A stretch of DNA of 51,828 nt from an uncultured Gammaproteobacteria bacterium (GTDB taxonomy: Bacteria; Pseudomonadota; Gammaproteobacteria; CAKMZV01), in contig CAKMZV010000015.1 in the NCBI GenBank assembly GCA_929200535.1, forward strand, positions 1-51,828, written 5' to 3'. The translations under genes and the position numbers were made by a program. The notes beneath the pieces were generated by a model. That model was not told where the DNA came from. It saw nothing but the letters and a program-made list of their open reading frames with translations, and searched no databases. This document shows positions 28,162-36,700 of this stretch, one piece after another; positions within the stretch are counted from its first letter, which is position 1; the number at the start of each line of letters is the position of its first letter.

Positions 28162-28224
28162 CTACCCATTCATAAGCATTGGTAATAGCCAATCTCGTAG
28201 TTTGGCGAGGGGTTGCTTTTTCAT
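28162..28224 (-). pseudogene. Relic of the 3' end of an hsdS gene
   Basis: On the minus strand a short frame reads KQPLAKLRDWLLPMLMNG followed by a stop. It mirrors the end of the hsdS gene 400 bp upstream (TLTELRDWLLPILMNGQVRI). The recognition domains are absent. It is a leftover of a second specificity gene, which suggests that the locus once had at least two hsdS genes or was duplicated and deleted. Confidence 0.65.
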
Positions 28225-28228
28225 TTTT

Positions 28229-28251
28229 AATATTGTTACAAAACAATATTA
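28229..28251. repeat. Short AT-rich inverted repeat
   Basis: AATATTGTT and AACAATATT flank a short loop just after the KilA-N stop on the minus strand. The stem has little G or C and no T run follows in the transcribed direction, so I do not call it a terminator. Confidence 0.4.
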
Positions 28252-28259
28252 ACTTGCTT

Positions 28260-28607
28260 CTACGTTTTTAGTGCTGTTTTGCTGATTAAAATTTTCATTT
28301 GGCTAATCTCTATGCTGTTGAGCCTTTCAAGTCTTTGGCTTTGCTCTAAATTATCATTGATAAAACCTGCCTCATTTTTAAACAGGTCGAATTCGACCTG
28401 TTTAAAGTCGGGATTATGAAGTTTTTCCCAAAGACCGAGCAATTCAATGGTGTTTTTGTTTCGTATCCAGTTTTTTATAATATCTCTGGGGGCATCTGGA
28501 TTTTTAAATTTCGCAATATCGGTAATACAAATAAAATCCTTTTGTTGGATTTTAACAAAGTTAATCGCTATACCTTGAACTTCTATTGCAGTCATTTTTT
28601 TACTCAT
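28260..28607 (-). CDS. Internally deleted KilA-N domain protein
   Basis: Residues 1 to about 82 match the N-terminal half of a KilA-N domain as found in phage-like and restriction-linked proteins (AINFVKIQQKDFICITDIAK, DIIKNWIRNKNTIELLGLWE, FDLFKNEAGF). Full-length relatives continue for about 150-190 more residues. Here the frame goes directly to a segment (NLEQSQRLERLNSIEISQMK) that resembles the C-terminal end of such proteins. The result is a 115-residue shortened version with an in-frame deletion, probably unable to fold as a complete KilA-N domain. The start overlaps the hsdS stop as ATGA, as in an intact operon. Family identification of the tail is from memory. Confidence 0.65.
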   Translation of the reverse strand: MSKKMTAIEVQGIAINFVKIQQKDFICITDIAKFKNPDAPRDIIKNWIRNKNTIELLGLWEKLHNPDFKQVEFDLFKNEAGFINDNLEQSQRLERLNSIEISQMKILISKTALKT

Positions 28608-29200
28608 AGTTCATTATCTATCCTTACCTGCCCATTCATCAATATCGGCAAAAGCCAGTCTCGTAGTTCGGTGAGGGTTTGATTTTCTTCAATGTTCATC
28701 TTTATTTTCAAAAACATATTTTTAGCAATAAGTTCATATTTTTGAACAATATCCTTTTCAGGAACCATTGTTAACTTTTCTTTGAGAAACTTAAAGTGCC
28801 TTGCGTATCCATAATTAGATAAATCAATTGATGTTATTGATTGGAAAAAGAAGTGTTGAGGTACTCGTTCATTATTACTTAACAATATCTGTGTTCCATC
28901 TGCACCACGAGCAAAGTCAAAATTAATAAGTTTAACAATACCAGTATGATCACCAAAAACAATTATAGGAATCTCTGTTTTAATTTTAGTATTTGTGTCG
29001 TTCGTAAAGCCACAAATAAATTTCATACTTTGATCTATTATTGGAATATTCCCATCTGATAAATATTTACTGGAAGGAACTTTTTTAACTTTAGATTCTT
29101 TAGCTAATAATTTCCCAATCTCCTTCACCTCCCACCCGACAGGAATCTCTCGTTTTGGGAACGTTTGATAAAAACAAACAGACTGTGGAGATTTTTTCAT
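28604..29200 (-). CDS. hsdS: Type I restriction specificity subunit, single recognition domain (HsdS)
   Basis: A 198-residue protein with one target recognition domain (IPVGWEVKEIGKLL at its start, a central block ending with GYARHFKFLKEKLTMVPEK) and one conserved helical region (ENQTLTELRDWLLPILMNG). Usual HsdS proteins have two of each and about 400 residues, so this is a half-size subunit, either a deletion product or a form that acts as a dimer. I chose the ATG at 29200, which overlaps the stop of the hsdM remnant as ATGA. Without a working hsdM or hsdR here, function would need subunits encoded elsewhere. Confidence 0.75.
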   Translation of the reverse strand: MKKSPQSVCFYQTFPKREIPVGWEVKEIGKLLAKESKVKKVPSSKYLSDGNIPIIDQSMKFICGFTNDTNTKIKTEIPIIVFGDHTGIVKLINFDFARGADGTQILLSNNERVPQHFFFQSITSIDLSNYGYARHFKFLKEKLTMVPEKDIVQKYELIAKNMFLKIKMNIEENQTLTELRDWLLPILMNGQVRIDNEL

Positions 29201-29385
29201 AGCCCAAGAAAGTCTCTGCAAAGCAGAGACGAATACTGAAAATCATCGATGATTTCTTTGTTGTTAAAAGTGGTGATGATTTTAAATTCGTTGCCATCGT
29301 TGCCGAGTCCGTAGTTAGCACAAACACTTTTGAGATTGTCAATTAGTTCAACAGTTTGTTGATGGATGCTTTGAGTATTATTCAT
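29197..29385 (-). pseudogene. hsdM: hsdM remnant: N- and C-terminal pieces joined by a deletion
   Basis: The 62-residue frame starts with the typical N-terminus of a type I N6-adenine methyltransferase subunit (ELIDNLKSVCANYGLGNDGN, then EFKIIT). It then jumps to TFNNKEIIDDFQYSSLLCRD and ends FLGL, directly coupled to hsdS. The whole catalytic domain with the SAM-binding and NPPY/F motifs is missing. I infer an in-frame deletion of more than a kilobase. Identification of the N-terminal part is firm; the tail being the old C-terminus is inferred from the preserved ATGA junction with hsdS. Confidence 0.7.
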
Positions 29386-29640
29386 TTATCTTTTATTATT
29401 GTTTATCTTCCTTGGGTTCATTACGTAGGTTCAACTTTTAAGAAGTTGCCTCTATTAACTATGAACCGTATAAAAACTTGCCCCTTTCCATTTTGTAACG
29501 GTATTATTTAAGTATAACGTTTTGCTCCAAAGGATTACCATGGTAGATGAATAAAACACTCTTGGTATGTATAGCCTACAGAGCAAGTAAAATAGTATTG
29601 TACGATCTGTAAAAAAACAATTCAAAAAAACGCTTATTTT
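29386..29640. other. Non-coding gap between the island and tatD
   Basis: This 255-bp AT-rich stretch holds no gene I can support. It should contain divergent promoters for the hsd remnant and for tatD, and may be the edge of the accessory island. Confidence 0.4.
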
Positions 29641-30435
29641 ATGCAAATTATTGATTCTCATTGTCATTTAAATATCTTGAAAAAAAAGCAGGGTATTGCT
29701 GAAACATTGGCTGAGGCAAAGCAAAATTGCGTGGTTGGAATGCTGAATATTGGCGTTGATTTAGAGACAGCTGATGAGGTTATCAAACAAAGTGAATTAC
29801 AATCTAATATTTGGGCGAGCGTGGGAGTGCATCCTTGCCATTGCCCTATTGAGCCGATGAGTGATGGAGATTTGGAGTATATTAAAACGCTTAGCGAGCA
29901 TCCTAAGGTGATTGCTATTGGTGAAACGGGTTTAGATTTTTTTCACACGAAACCCGAAGATAGCCAACATCAGTTTGATTATTTTATCAAGCAAGTGGAA
30001 CTCTCTAAAATGCTTGATTATCCTGTGATAATTCATTGTCGTAATGCACGTAAAGAGGTGATTGAAATACTGCAATCACATAAAGCAACTAAGGGCGTAA
30101 TGCATTGTTTTGCTGAAGATTGGCAAACTGCAAAAGCTGCCTTAGATTTAGGATTTTATATTTCTTTTTCTGGTATTCTCACCTACCCTAAATCAATAGA
30201 GTTAAAAGAAGTTGCCAAGCAAGTTCCTGAAGAACGTTTATTGGTAGAAACAGATTCCCCCTATCTTAGCCCTCAACCTTTTAGAAGTAAGTATAATCAA
30301 CCGGCTTATGTCAAGCATACACTTGCTCATCTTGCCGAGTTAAGAGGTACGGAGGTGACTGAAATGGCAAAAATTACCACGCAAAATTTTGAGCGTTGTT
30401 TTAATGTCAAGGTTCAATCCTCATTAGTAAAATAA
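29641..30435 (+). CDS. TatD family metal-dependent hydrolase / DNase
   Basis: The 264-residue TIM-barrel protein has the metal-binding DSHCHL at the start, IGETGLDFF, VIIHCRNARKEV, GVMHCFAED and ETDSPYLSPQPFR, all signatures of TatD-type hydrolases (YcfH/TatD). Family members cleave DNA from the 3' end or act on other substrates; the exact substrate is unknown. YcfH-type is likely. Its last base is shared with the dgt start (TAATG), so the two are coupled. Confidence 0.92.
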   Translation: MQIIDSHCHLNILKKKQGIAETLAEAKQNCVVGMLNIGVDLETADEVIKQSELQSNIWASVGVHPCHCPIEPMSDGDLEYIKTLSEHPKVIAIGETGLDFFHTKPEDSQHQFDYFIKQVELSKMLDYPVIIHCRNARKEVIEILQSHKATKGVMHCFAEDWQTAKAALDLGFYISFSGILTYPKSIELKEVAKQVPEERLLVETDSPYLSPQPFRSKYNQPAYVKHTLAHLAELRGTEVTEMAKITTQNFERCFNVKVQSSLVK

Positions 30436-31721
30436 TGGCAGATAACAAACTAAATACGTTTTGCTTATTAGAAAGAAGAAAAGCTTCAACTGCAAAGAAT
30501 AAAAGCCATTCTAAAGCCATAGATGAAGATGCGCAAAGAGATAGGGCGCGCTTAATTCATTCTGCGGCGTTCCGTAGATTGCAGGCAAAAACGCAAATAT
30601 TTAGTGTTGGTGAAAATGATTTTCATCGAACTCGTCTCACCCATTCCTTGGAAGTTGCTCAAATTGGTTCAGGCATTTGTGAGTATCTACGTAATGATCA
30701 AAAAATTGATAAGCAGCATTCTCAATGGATAGCTTCATTAAGCCAAATGGAGGCAATTTGTTTAGCACACGATATTGGACACCCACCTTTTGGACACGGA
30801 GGAGAAAGTGCTCTAAATTATTTTATGCACAAGCACGGTGGTTTTGAAGGAAATGGTCAAACTCTTAGAATTGCCTCAAAATTAGGTGAATATTCAGAAA
30901 ATCATGGGCTCAATCTGACCAGACGAACCATGCTTGGCTTACTAAAATATCCTGTCACACACAAGCAAGTCGCAGGCAGTTATCCAAACTCTCAAAACCA
31001 AGCAAAATTAACGCTTAATGACTACAAACCGCCTAAGTGTATCCATGACGATGAAGAGGATGTTTTAAAATGGATTTTAAGCCCGTTTCCTCAAATTGAT
31101 CAAGATGAGTTTCAAAAAACAAAAAATAGCAAATCACAATATAAATCCTTTGACACTTCCATAATGGAGTTAGCTGATGATATTGCTTATGGTGTACACG
31201 ATCTTGAAGATGCCCTGGCTCTCAATCTTATCAATAAAGAGCAATGGCAAGAACAGGTAGTAGATAGGCTAATAGGGAAAGGTATTTTCGCTAATCAAAC
31301 TAAGAATGAGTTCAATCAACAACTCTTTTCACCTTCTAACAATAAAAGAAAGTTTATTATTAGTCAATTAGTGTTTTATTTTATACACAATATTTCCATT
31401 TGCCCTCAGGCTGTTTTTCAAACTCCGTTGCTTGATTTACAGGCTACTATGTCTAACGAAGCTAAAAGCAACTTAAATATCCTAATAGAGTTTGTGTTTA
31501 AGTATGTTATCAAAACTCAAGAGGTCAAAATGCACGAATACAAAGGGCAACAAATTATTAAAAAACTCTTTCAAGCCCTAATAGATGACTCGGAGAGATT
31601 GCTACCAACCTCCACACAAAACAAGCTCAATAAAGATAGTAATGATTATCGAATTATCTGTGATTACATTGCAGGGATGACGGATAATTATGCCATCAAA
31701 GTTTATAAAAAACTATTTTAA
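30435..31721 (+). CDS. dgt: dGTP triphosphohydrolase-like HD-domain protein
   Basis: Dgt hydrolyses deoxynucleoside triphosphates, mainly dGTP, to the nucleoside and triphosphate. The 428-residue protein has the N-terminal RDRARLIHSAAFRRLQAKTQ, the first HD-domain histidine in RTRLTHSLEVAQIG, the metal-binding HDIGHPPFGHGGE and a later MELADDIAYGVHDLEDA. This is the long dgt-like form, typically 400-500 residues. It may also limit phage replication by depleting dNTPs, a known role of some relatives; nothing here proves that. Confidence 0.9.
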   Translation: MADNKLNTFCLLERRKASTAKNKSHSKAIDEDAQRDRARLIHSAAFRRLQAKTQIFSVGENDFHRTRLTHSLEVAQIGSGICEYLRNDQKIDKQHSQWIASLSQMEAICLAHDIGHPPFGHGGESALNYFMHKHGGFEGNGQTLRIASKLGEYSENHGLNLTRRTMLGLLKYPVTHKQVAGSYPNSQNQAKLTLNDYKPPKCIHDDEEDVLKWILSPFPQIDQDEFQKTKNSKSQYKSFDTSIMELADDIAYGVHDLEDALALNLINKEQWQEQVVDRLIGKGIFANQTKNEFNQQLFSPSNNKRKFIISQLVFYFIHNISICPQAVFQTPLLDLQATMSNEAKSNLNILIEFVFKYVIKTQEVKMHEYKGQQIIKKLFQALIDDSERLLPTSTQNKLNKDSNDYRIICDYIAGMTDNYAIKVYKKLF

Positions 31722-31734
31722 TCCATTTATCACA

Positions 31735-31977
31735 ATGAATAAAATACACTATATTACTAAAAATTGGAAATTAATCCTCCATATTCTAATCAAAACTAAA
31801 CACTTTGGGGTAAATAATCATTGGTGGCAAAAGCATCCTTCTTGTATTGGTATTGCGTGGTATAAGCAGGTTATTAACCTTATTCTTATTTATCCTATTG
31901 TGCAAAATTATTATGCGATGCGGATGCGTGCCTTATCAGGTTGGGTAGAGCAAGACAACGCAAAAAAATGGTTTTAA
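31735..31977 (+). CDS. Hypothetical 80-residue protein
   Basis: A short frame 13 bp downstream of dgt starting MNKIHYITKNWKLILHILIK. It is rich in aromatic residues, with an NNHWWQKHPSC block, a hydrophobic middle (KQVINLILIYPIVQNYYAM) that might lie in a membrane, and a polar tail (SGWVEQDNAKKW). I do not recognise it. The tight spacing after dgt and the non-random composition favour a real gene. Its stop overlaps the convergent yceD stop by 4 bp. Confidence 0.5.
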   Translation: MNKIHYITKNWKLILHILIKTKHFGVNNHWWQKHPSCIGIAWYKQVINLILIYPIVQNYYAMRMRALSGWVEQDNAKKWF

Positions 31978-32495
31978 TTCTTTTGATTTTTTAGTAGATC
32001 TTTAAAAGGGGTATGGACTGAGGTTGAGCTAATTGAATTTGAGGATGATTGTTGTATTTCATCAGAGAATACTAACTGTTCTCCGCCGTTAAGATGTTTG
32101 GGGCAGCGAGGAATAAAGGGAATTTGCAGATGAATTTCCTCTTTAACCAGCATACCAATGGTGAAATTTTGACTATCTTCAATAACTACCACCTCAAACC
32201 CCAAAGCACTTAATTCATTATGTGTTTGCTCGCTGGAATCTGTTGTGATTATTAAGTGATTAGCCGTCTCCATTGTATGCTGATAATCACACCAACAAGA
32301 TTGACACTTTAATGAAAGAACGGTTTCAAAGGTTAATTCCACCGCATAATAGGAATTATGCAAATAAAATTGATACTGCACTTCAAAATCGGATTGGCAC
32401 TCGGGTATATCAAATAAATCAGCAGGATGCACAATTAATTCGCCACTTCGTTTTTGCTGGCAGTATTTAAGAATATTTAACGGTTTATTAAGCAA
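31974..32495 (-). CDS. yceD: DUF177 family protein YceD (23S rRNA accumulation protein)
   Basis: The 173-residue protein fits the DUF177/YceD family: FEVQYQFYL, the cysteine pair in LSLKCQSCWCDYQH and the acidic C-terminal half that includes LVKEEIHLQIPFIPRCPKHL. In E. coli YceD affects 23S rRNA levels. It is normally followed by rpmF and fatty-acid genes; here a convergent hypothetical gene follows instead. A MITE lies just upstream of its start. Confidence 0.85.
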   Translation of the reverse strand: MLNKPLNILKYCQQKRSGELIVHPADLFDIPECQSDFEVQYQFYLHNSYYAVELTFETVLSLKCQSCWCDYQHTMETANHLIITTDSSEQTHNELSALGFEVVVIEDSQNFTIGMLVKEEIHLQIPFIPRCPKHLNGGEQLVFSDEIQQSSSNSISSTSVHTPFKDLLKNQKN

Positions 32496-32540
32496 GATAA
32501 GAATTTAAGGGCTTTTAGAAAAGTATCTCAATTGATTAAA

Positions 32541-32699
32541 GAGACCCTTGCACAAAAGATATGACAAGTAAAAAAGTGAAAAATTGCCCTGATTTTCGTT
32601 GTGAAACTTGCAAAGACGGACGTATTAGCTTCATTTCACCCCTCAATCAGAACAATTTTTTATCTTTTTTCTTTTGCCATACTTTTGTGCAAAGGTCTC
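32541..32699. repeat. 159-bp MITE, copy C (short form)
   Basis: Left end GAGACCCTTGCACAAAAG, right end the complement of GAGACCTTTGCACAAAAG. The body is nearly identical to copy A but lies in the opposite orientation. TAAA occurs on both sides and may be a target duplication, though a chance match in AT-rich DNA is possible. The element sits between the divergent yceD and permease genes. Confidence 0.85.
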
Positions 32700-32758
32700 T
32701 AAAGTATAATTTATCTTAGTAAAAAAAGAAATTTAAAGCCAAAAAATATAACCTCAAA

Positions 32759-34063
32759 ATGCCAGTAATTTTACTCTCTGATGCCTTATGGTGGTTAATT
32801 ATTGTAGTGCTTTTTATCTTGGTGCTACAAGCACAGAAAAACTCCCAAACTCGGCAAAAATGGCAGCGTATTTTTGCTAAGCCATTAACGACTGTATGTG
32901 CGGTTTTTTTCTTTTTCTATGCTTTTGTTGCAAGTCTTGATTCTATACACTTTAAAACAAATACTAATAATAATCAATCTCACGCAAATGTTATAAGCGT
33001 TGTTGATTTATTGCTTAGTAACCTCACACAAACCAAACAACTTAGTTATTCATCTCCGCTGGCAAGCGAGCTACACAGCAAGATGACTATTAAAAATGAT
33101 GGGATTGCTAAACGTGAAAACCTGCCTTTAAAAAAAGCGGATGAACAAACAGCTATTAACTTTTCACTCTCTATACTATGGGGAATAATTATCGGTTTAA
33201 TGATTACCGCTCTTCTCCTAATCCCTATCCACATAGGTACCAAAAAATGGGATTGGCAAACTCGAAAACACGCCTATTACACCTTAGGCTTCTTGATATG
33301 TGCTAATGCCATCTTACTTTCACTCAGTGAATACGTACATATTTTTGGCACGGATAAGATTGGTAACGATGTATTTTACGATGCAATTAAAGGGATTAGA
33401 ACAGCGATGTTGCTGGGAACATTAACCACGCTTGTTTTATTACCTCTTGCTTTGCTAAGTGGCATTAGTGCTGGTTTTTATGGGGGAATTATCGATGATA
33501 TTATTCAGTATATCTATACGACCTTAAATTCCGTACCGGGGGTGCTTCTTATCGCCTCATCGGTGTTATTACTACAAGGCTTTATTGACCGAAACCCCGA
33601 ATGGTTTGCCCAGCAAATTATTCGTTCAGATACTCGCCTTGTGTTACTTTGTATGGTACTTGGGCTTACCTCGTGGACTGGTTTATGTCGCCTCCTTCGT
33701 GCTGAAACATTAAAGCTGAAAAGTTTAGAGTATGTGGATGCCTCTCGTGCACTCGGTGTTTCATCATTTGATATACTTAAAAAACACATCTTACCCAATG
33801 TTACCCATATTGTGCTTATCGTGATTGTATTAGATTTTTCAGGATTGATTTTGGCTGAGGCTGTGCTTTCCTATATTGGAGTTGGGGTTGATCCCACGAT
33901 GCCAAGCTGGGGAAATATGATTAATAGTGCACGCTTTGAAATATCTAAAGAACCCGTTGTATGGTGGCCTTTGGTGGCTACTTTTTTATTAATGTTTACC
34001 TTGGTGTTAATCACTAACCTATTTGCCGATAGAGTTCGCCAAGTTTTTGATCCAAGACAGTAA
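32759..34063 (+). CDS. Peptide ABC transporter permease (OppC/YejE-like) with a long N-terminal region
   Basis: The 434-residue protein has a C-terminal permease domain of the dipeptide type. Helices include RTAMLLGTLTTLVLLPLALL, then the cytoplasmic EAA loop (DASRALGVSSFDILKKH) that contacts the ATPase and the family ending NLFADRVRQVFDP. The first 200 residues are extra compared with OppC: two membrane segments near residues 8-25 and 40-62, a periplasmic loop with many N and S, and two more segments. I recall similar long permeases paired with fused ATPases in beta- and gammaproteobacteria. No second permease or substrate-binding protein gene lies beside it. Confidence 0.88.
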   Translation: MPVILLSDALWWLIIVVLFILVLQAQKNSQTRQKWQRIFAKPLTTVCAVFFFFYAFVASLDSIHFKTNTNNNQSHANVISVVDLLLSNLTQTKQLSYSSPLASELHSKMTIKNDGIAKRENLPLKKADEQTAINFSLSILWGIIIGLMITALLLIPIHIGTKKWDWQTRKHAYYTLGFLICANAILLSLSEYVHIFGTDKIGNDVFYDAIKGIRTAMLLGTLTTLVLLPLALLSGISAGFYGGIIDDIIQYIYTTLNSVPGVLLIASSVLLLQGFIDRNPEWFAQQIIRSDTRLVLLCMVLGLTSWTGLCRLLRAETLKLKSLEYVDASRALGVSSFDILKKHILPNVTHIVLIVIVLDFSGLILAEAVLSYIGVGVDPTMPSWGNMINSARFEISKEPVVWWPLVATFLLMFTLVLITNLFADRVRQVFDPRQ

Positions 34064-34079
34064 ACTACTTCCATTAAAT

Positions 34080-35690
34080 ATGAATACCCCTCTGCTACAA
34101 GTTAATAATATCAACCTTACTATTCAAGAAAAAAGCATTTTGCATAATATTAGCTTTTCACTTGAACGAGGTAAGACCTTAGCTTTAGTTGGGGAGTCTG
34201 GTAGTGGTAAATCAATGACCGCAATGAGCATTCTGCAATTGCTACCACACAATGCAAAAATCACCTCAGGAGAGGTGATTTTCGATAATACCCAACTACT
34301 CTCTTTAAGTGAAAAACAGTTATGCTCTGTTCGTGGCAATAAACTGGGAATTATTTTTCAAGAACCAAATATGTCGCTAAATCCGGTACTCACCATCGGT
34401 AGGCAAATTGGCGAATCGATAACTCGCCATCAAGGCTTAAAAGCTAAGGCATTAAAAGAAAAAATTATTGAACTACTGCAAGAAGTAAAACTTCCTGACC
34501 CGGAAACTCGCATTGATTGGTACCCTCATCAACTTTCTGGAGGGCAAAAACAACGAGTAATGATTGCTATTGCCTTAGCCTGTCAGCCTGAGTTATTGAT
34601 TGCCGATGAACCAACTACCGCTCTCGATGTCTCTGTACAAGCGCAAATTTTACACCAACTTAAGGAGCTACAACAAAAACGAAACCTTGCAATTTTGCTT
34701 ATCACTCACGATATGGGCATTGTCCGCCAAATGAGCGACCACGTTATCACAATGAAAGATGGGGAAATTCTTGAATCTCAAGCAAGCAACTCTTTCTTTG
34801 AACAACCTAAACATCCTTATAGTCAAAGCTTAATTTCCCAACTCCCACAAATAGATAAATTCCGCCCACCATTAGAAAAAATAGACAATGCTTCGCCTCT
34901 TTTGAGTGTGCGTAACTTATCGGTTCGTTACCCCGTGCGCAAAGGACTGTTAAAACGTATTGTTGGTTATACTGAAGCATTAAAACCGATTGATTTCACT
35001 CTTTTGGAAAAAGAAACTATTGCCGTTGTCGGTGAATCAGGATCTGGCAAAACTACCTTAGGGCGTGCCATTTTAAGGTTACTCGATAACACGGCTATTA
35101 TCGATGGTGAAATAAACTACCAAAGCCACTTACTCAATAAGCTCTCACAAAATGAATTACGCCCCCTACGCAAACATTTTCAAATCATTTTCCAAGACCC
35201 CTATTCTTCCCTAAATCCCAGGCTCTCTATCTTACAAACACTAAGCGAGGGGATGCTCGCTCTCGGCACAGCTATCAGCAAAAAAGAATGTCAAGAGCGT
35301 GCCGAAAATTTACTCGAAAAAGTCGGACTACAAGCCTCCGATATTGACCGCTATCCACACGAATTTTCTGGCGGACAAAGACAACGCATAGCTATTGCAC
35401 GAGCTCTATCAGTGGAGCCTAAAATGATTATTTGTGATGAACCAACAAGTGCCCTTGATGTGTCAATCCGCGCCCAAATTTTACAACTGCTTGGTCAATT
35501 ACAAGAAACAATGAACCTAAGCCTGATTTTCATTACTCACGACCTATCACTTATTCCACTCATTGCTCATAGAGTCTTAGTGCTAAAAGATGGCGAACTT
35601 ATTGAACAAGGTGATGCCAAACAAATTATGCAACAACCCAAACAAGACTACACCAAACTCTTGATTAACTCCATTCCCTCACTAAAATAA
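34080..35690 (+). CDS. Double ABC ATPase of a peptide transporter (YejF-like)
   Basis: One 536-residue chain carries two complete ATPase domains. The first has Walker A GESGSGKSMTAMS, signature LSGGQKQRVMIAIAL and Walker B LLIADEPTTALDVS. The second has GESGSGKTTLGRA, FSGGQRQRIAIARAL and MIICDEPTSALDVS. This fused form, equal to OppD plus OppF, is typical of YejF and related peptide importers. I chose the ATG at 34080, 16 bp after the permease stop; a TTG at 34023 inside the permease gene would add 19 unlike residues. Confidence 0.93.
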   Translation: MNTPLLQVNNINLTIQEKSILHNISFSLERGKTLALVGESGSGKSMTAMSILQLLPHNAKITSGEVIFDNTQLLSLSEKQLCSVRGNKLGIIFQEPNMSLNPVLTIGRQIGESITRHQGLKAKALKEKIIELLQEVKLPDPETRIDWYPHQLSGGQKQRVMIAIALACQPELLIADEPTTALDVSVQAQILHQLKELQQKRNLAILLITHDMGIVRQMSDHVITMKDGEILESQASNSFFEQPKHPYSQSLISQLPQIDKFRPPLEKIDNASPLLSVRNLSVRYPVRKGLLKRIVGYTEALKPIDFTLLEKETIAVVGESGSGKTTLGRAILRLLDNTAIIDGEINYQSHLLNKLSQNELRPLRKHFQIIFQDPYSSLNPRLSILQTLSEGMLALGTAISKKECQERAENLLEKVGLQASDIDRYPHEFSGGQRQRIAIARALSVEPKMIICDEPTSALDVSIRAQILQLLGQLQETMNLSLIFITHDLSLIPLIAHRVLVLKDGELIEQGDAKQIMQQPKQDYTKLLINSIPSLK

Positions 35691-35757
35691 TGTATGCACG
35701 CCTATGCCCTACTTTTTTTGTATAGGAGAAAAACCATCAAGAAAACATACCTAAAAT

Positions 35758-35801
35758 GAGACCTTTGCACAAAAGATATGACAAGTAAAAAAGCAAAAAA
35801 T
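35758..35801. repeat. Solitary MITE terminal repeat upstream of prpB
   Basis: GAGACCTTTGCACAAAAG continues ATATGACAAGTAAAAAAG and on to CAAAAAATT, which matches the entire terminal repeat of the complete copies. The opposite end is absent. It ends about 20 bp before the prpB start, so it makes up most of the leader of the prp transcript. Confidence 0.8.
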
Positions 35802-35821
35802 TAAATTAAATTTTGATTCCT

Positions 35822-36700
35822 ATGAATAAAGGAAACACTCTCAGAGAGCTAATCCACAAGCAGCCTCCTTTACAAATTGTTGGCACCATCAACGCCTACA
35901 CTGCCCTTATGGCAGAAAAAATTGGGCATAAAGCAATTTATCTTTCAGGTGGTGGGGTCGCCAACGCCTCTTATGGTTTACCCGATTTGGGAATGACCAG
36001 CCTTGATAATGTCTTAGAAGATGTACGCCGTATTACCGCTGCCTCCTCGCTCCCCTTATTAGTAGATATTGACACTGGCTGGGGAGGGGCTTTTAATATC
36101 GCCCAAACCATTAAAAAAATGGAAAAAGAAGGGGCAGCCGCAGTGCATATGGAAGACCAAGTTAGCCAAAAAAGATGCGGGCATCGCCCAAATAAAGAGA
36201 TTGTTTCTACTGAGGAAATGAGTGATCGCATTAAAGCTGCCGTCGATGCCCGAATAGATTCTGATTTTGTGATTATGGCAAGAACAGATGCCCTATCTAT
36301 CGAAGGGCTTGATGCGGCTATTGAGCGAGGAATTGCTTATGTTGAAGCAGGGGCTGATATGATTTTTCCAGAGGCAATGTTAGAATTAGAACACTATCAA
36401 AAATTTTGTGATGCGGTGAAAGTGCCTTGCTTAGCTAATATTACTGAATTTGGACAAACGCCTCTATTCACTAAGCAAGAACTTAATTCGGTCGGTATAA
36501 AAATCATTTTAAACCCTTTATCTGCATTTAGGGCAATGAACCGAGCGGCAGAAAATGTCTATAAAAAATTATTGGCAGATGGACATCAACATAACGTTTT
36601 AGACACAATGCAGACCAGAGAAGAGCTTTATAGCTATCTCAACTATCATCACTATGAGGGGATTTTAGATAAACTCTTAAGAGGAGAAAATAATGAGTAA
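35822..36700 (+). CDS. prpB: 2-methylisocitrate lyase
   Basis: PrpB cleaves 2-methylisocitrate to pyruvate and succinate, the last step of propionate breakdown. The 292-residue protein of the isocitrate lyase superfamily shows [26 protein letters not shown], the catalytic KRCGHRPNK and [12 protein letters not shown] chose the ATG at 35822; a TTG at 35813 is also in frame but adds only three residues. I see no strong Shine-Dalgarno sequence. It overlaps prpC by 8 bp. Confidence 0.95.
   Translation: MNKGNTLRELIHKQPPLQIVGTINAYTALMAEKIGHKAIYLSGGGVANASYGLPDLGMTSLDNVLEDVRRITAASSLPLLVDIDTGWGGAFNIAQTIKKMEKEGAAAVHMEDQVSQKRCGHRPNKEIVSTEEMSDRIKAAVDARIDSDFVIMARTDALSIEGLDAAIERGIAYVEAGADMIFPEAMLELEHYQKFCDAVKVPCLANITEFGQTPLFTKQELNSVGIKIILNPLSAFRAMNRAAENVYKKLLADGHQHNVLDTMQTREELYSYLNYHHYEGILDKLLRGENNE

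Noticed and set aside
28229-28251. Terminator after the KilA-N gene
   Set aside because: The stem is almost pure A/T and is followed by A, not T, in the transcribed direction.
29455-29667. Minus-strand frame upstream of tatD
   Set aside because: It runs into the tatD start, has no recognisable family and no ribosome binding site.
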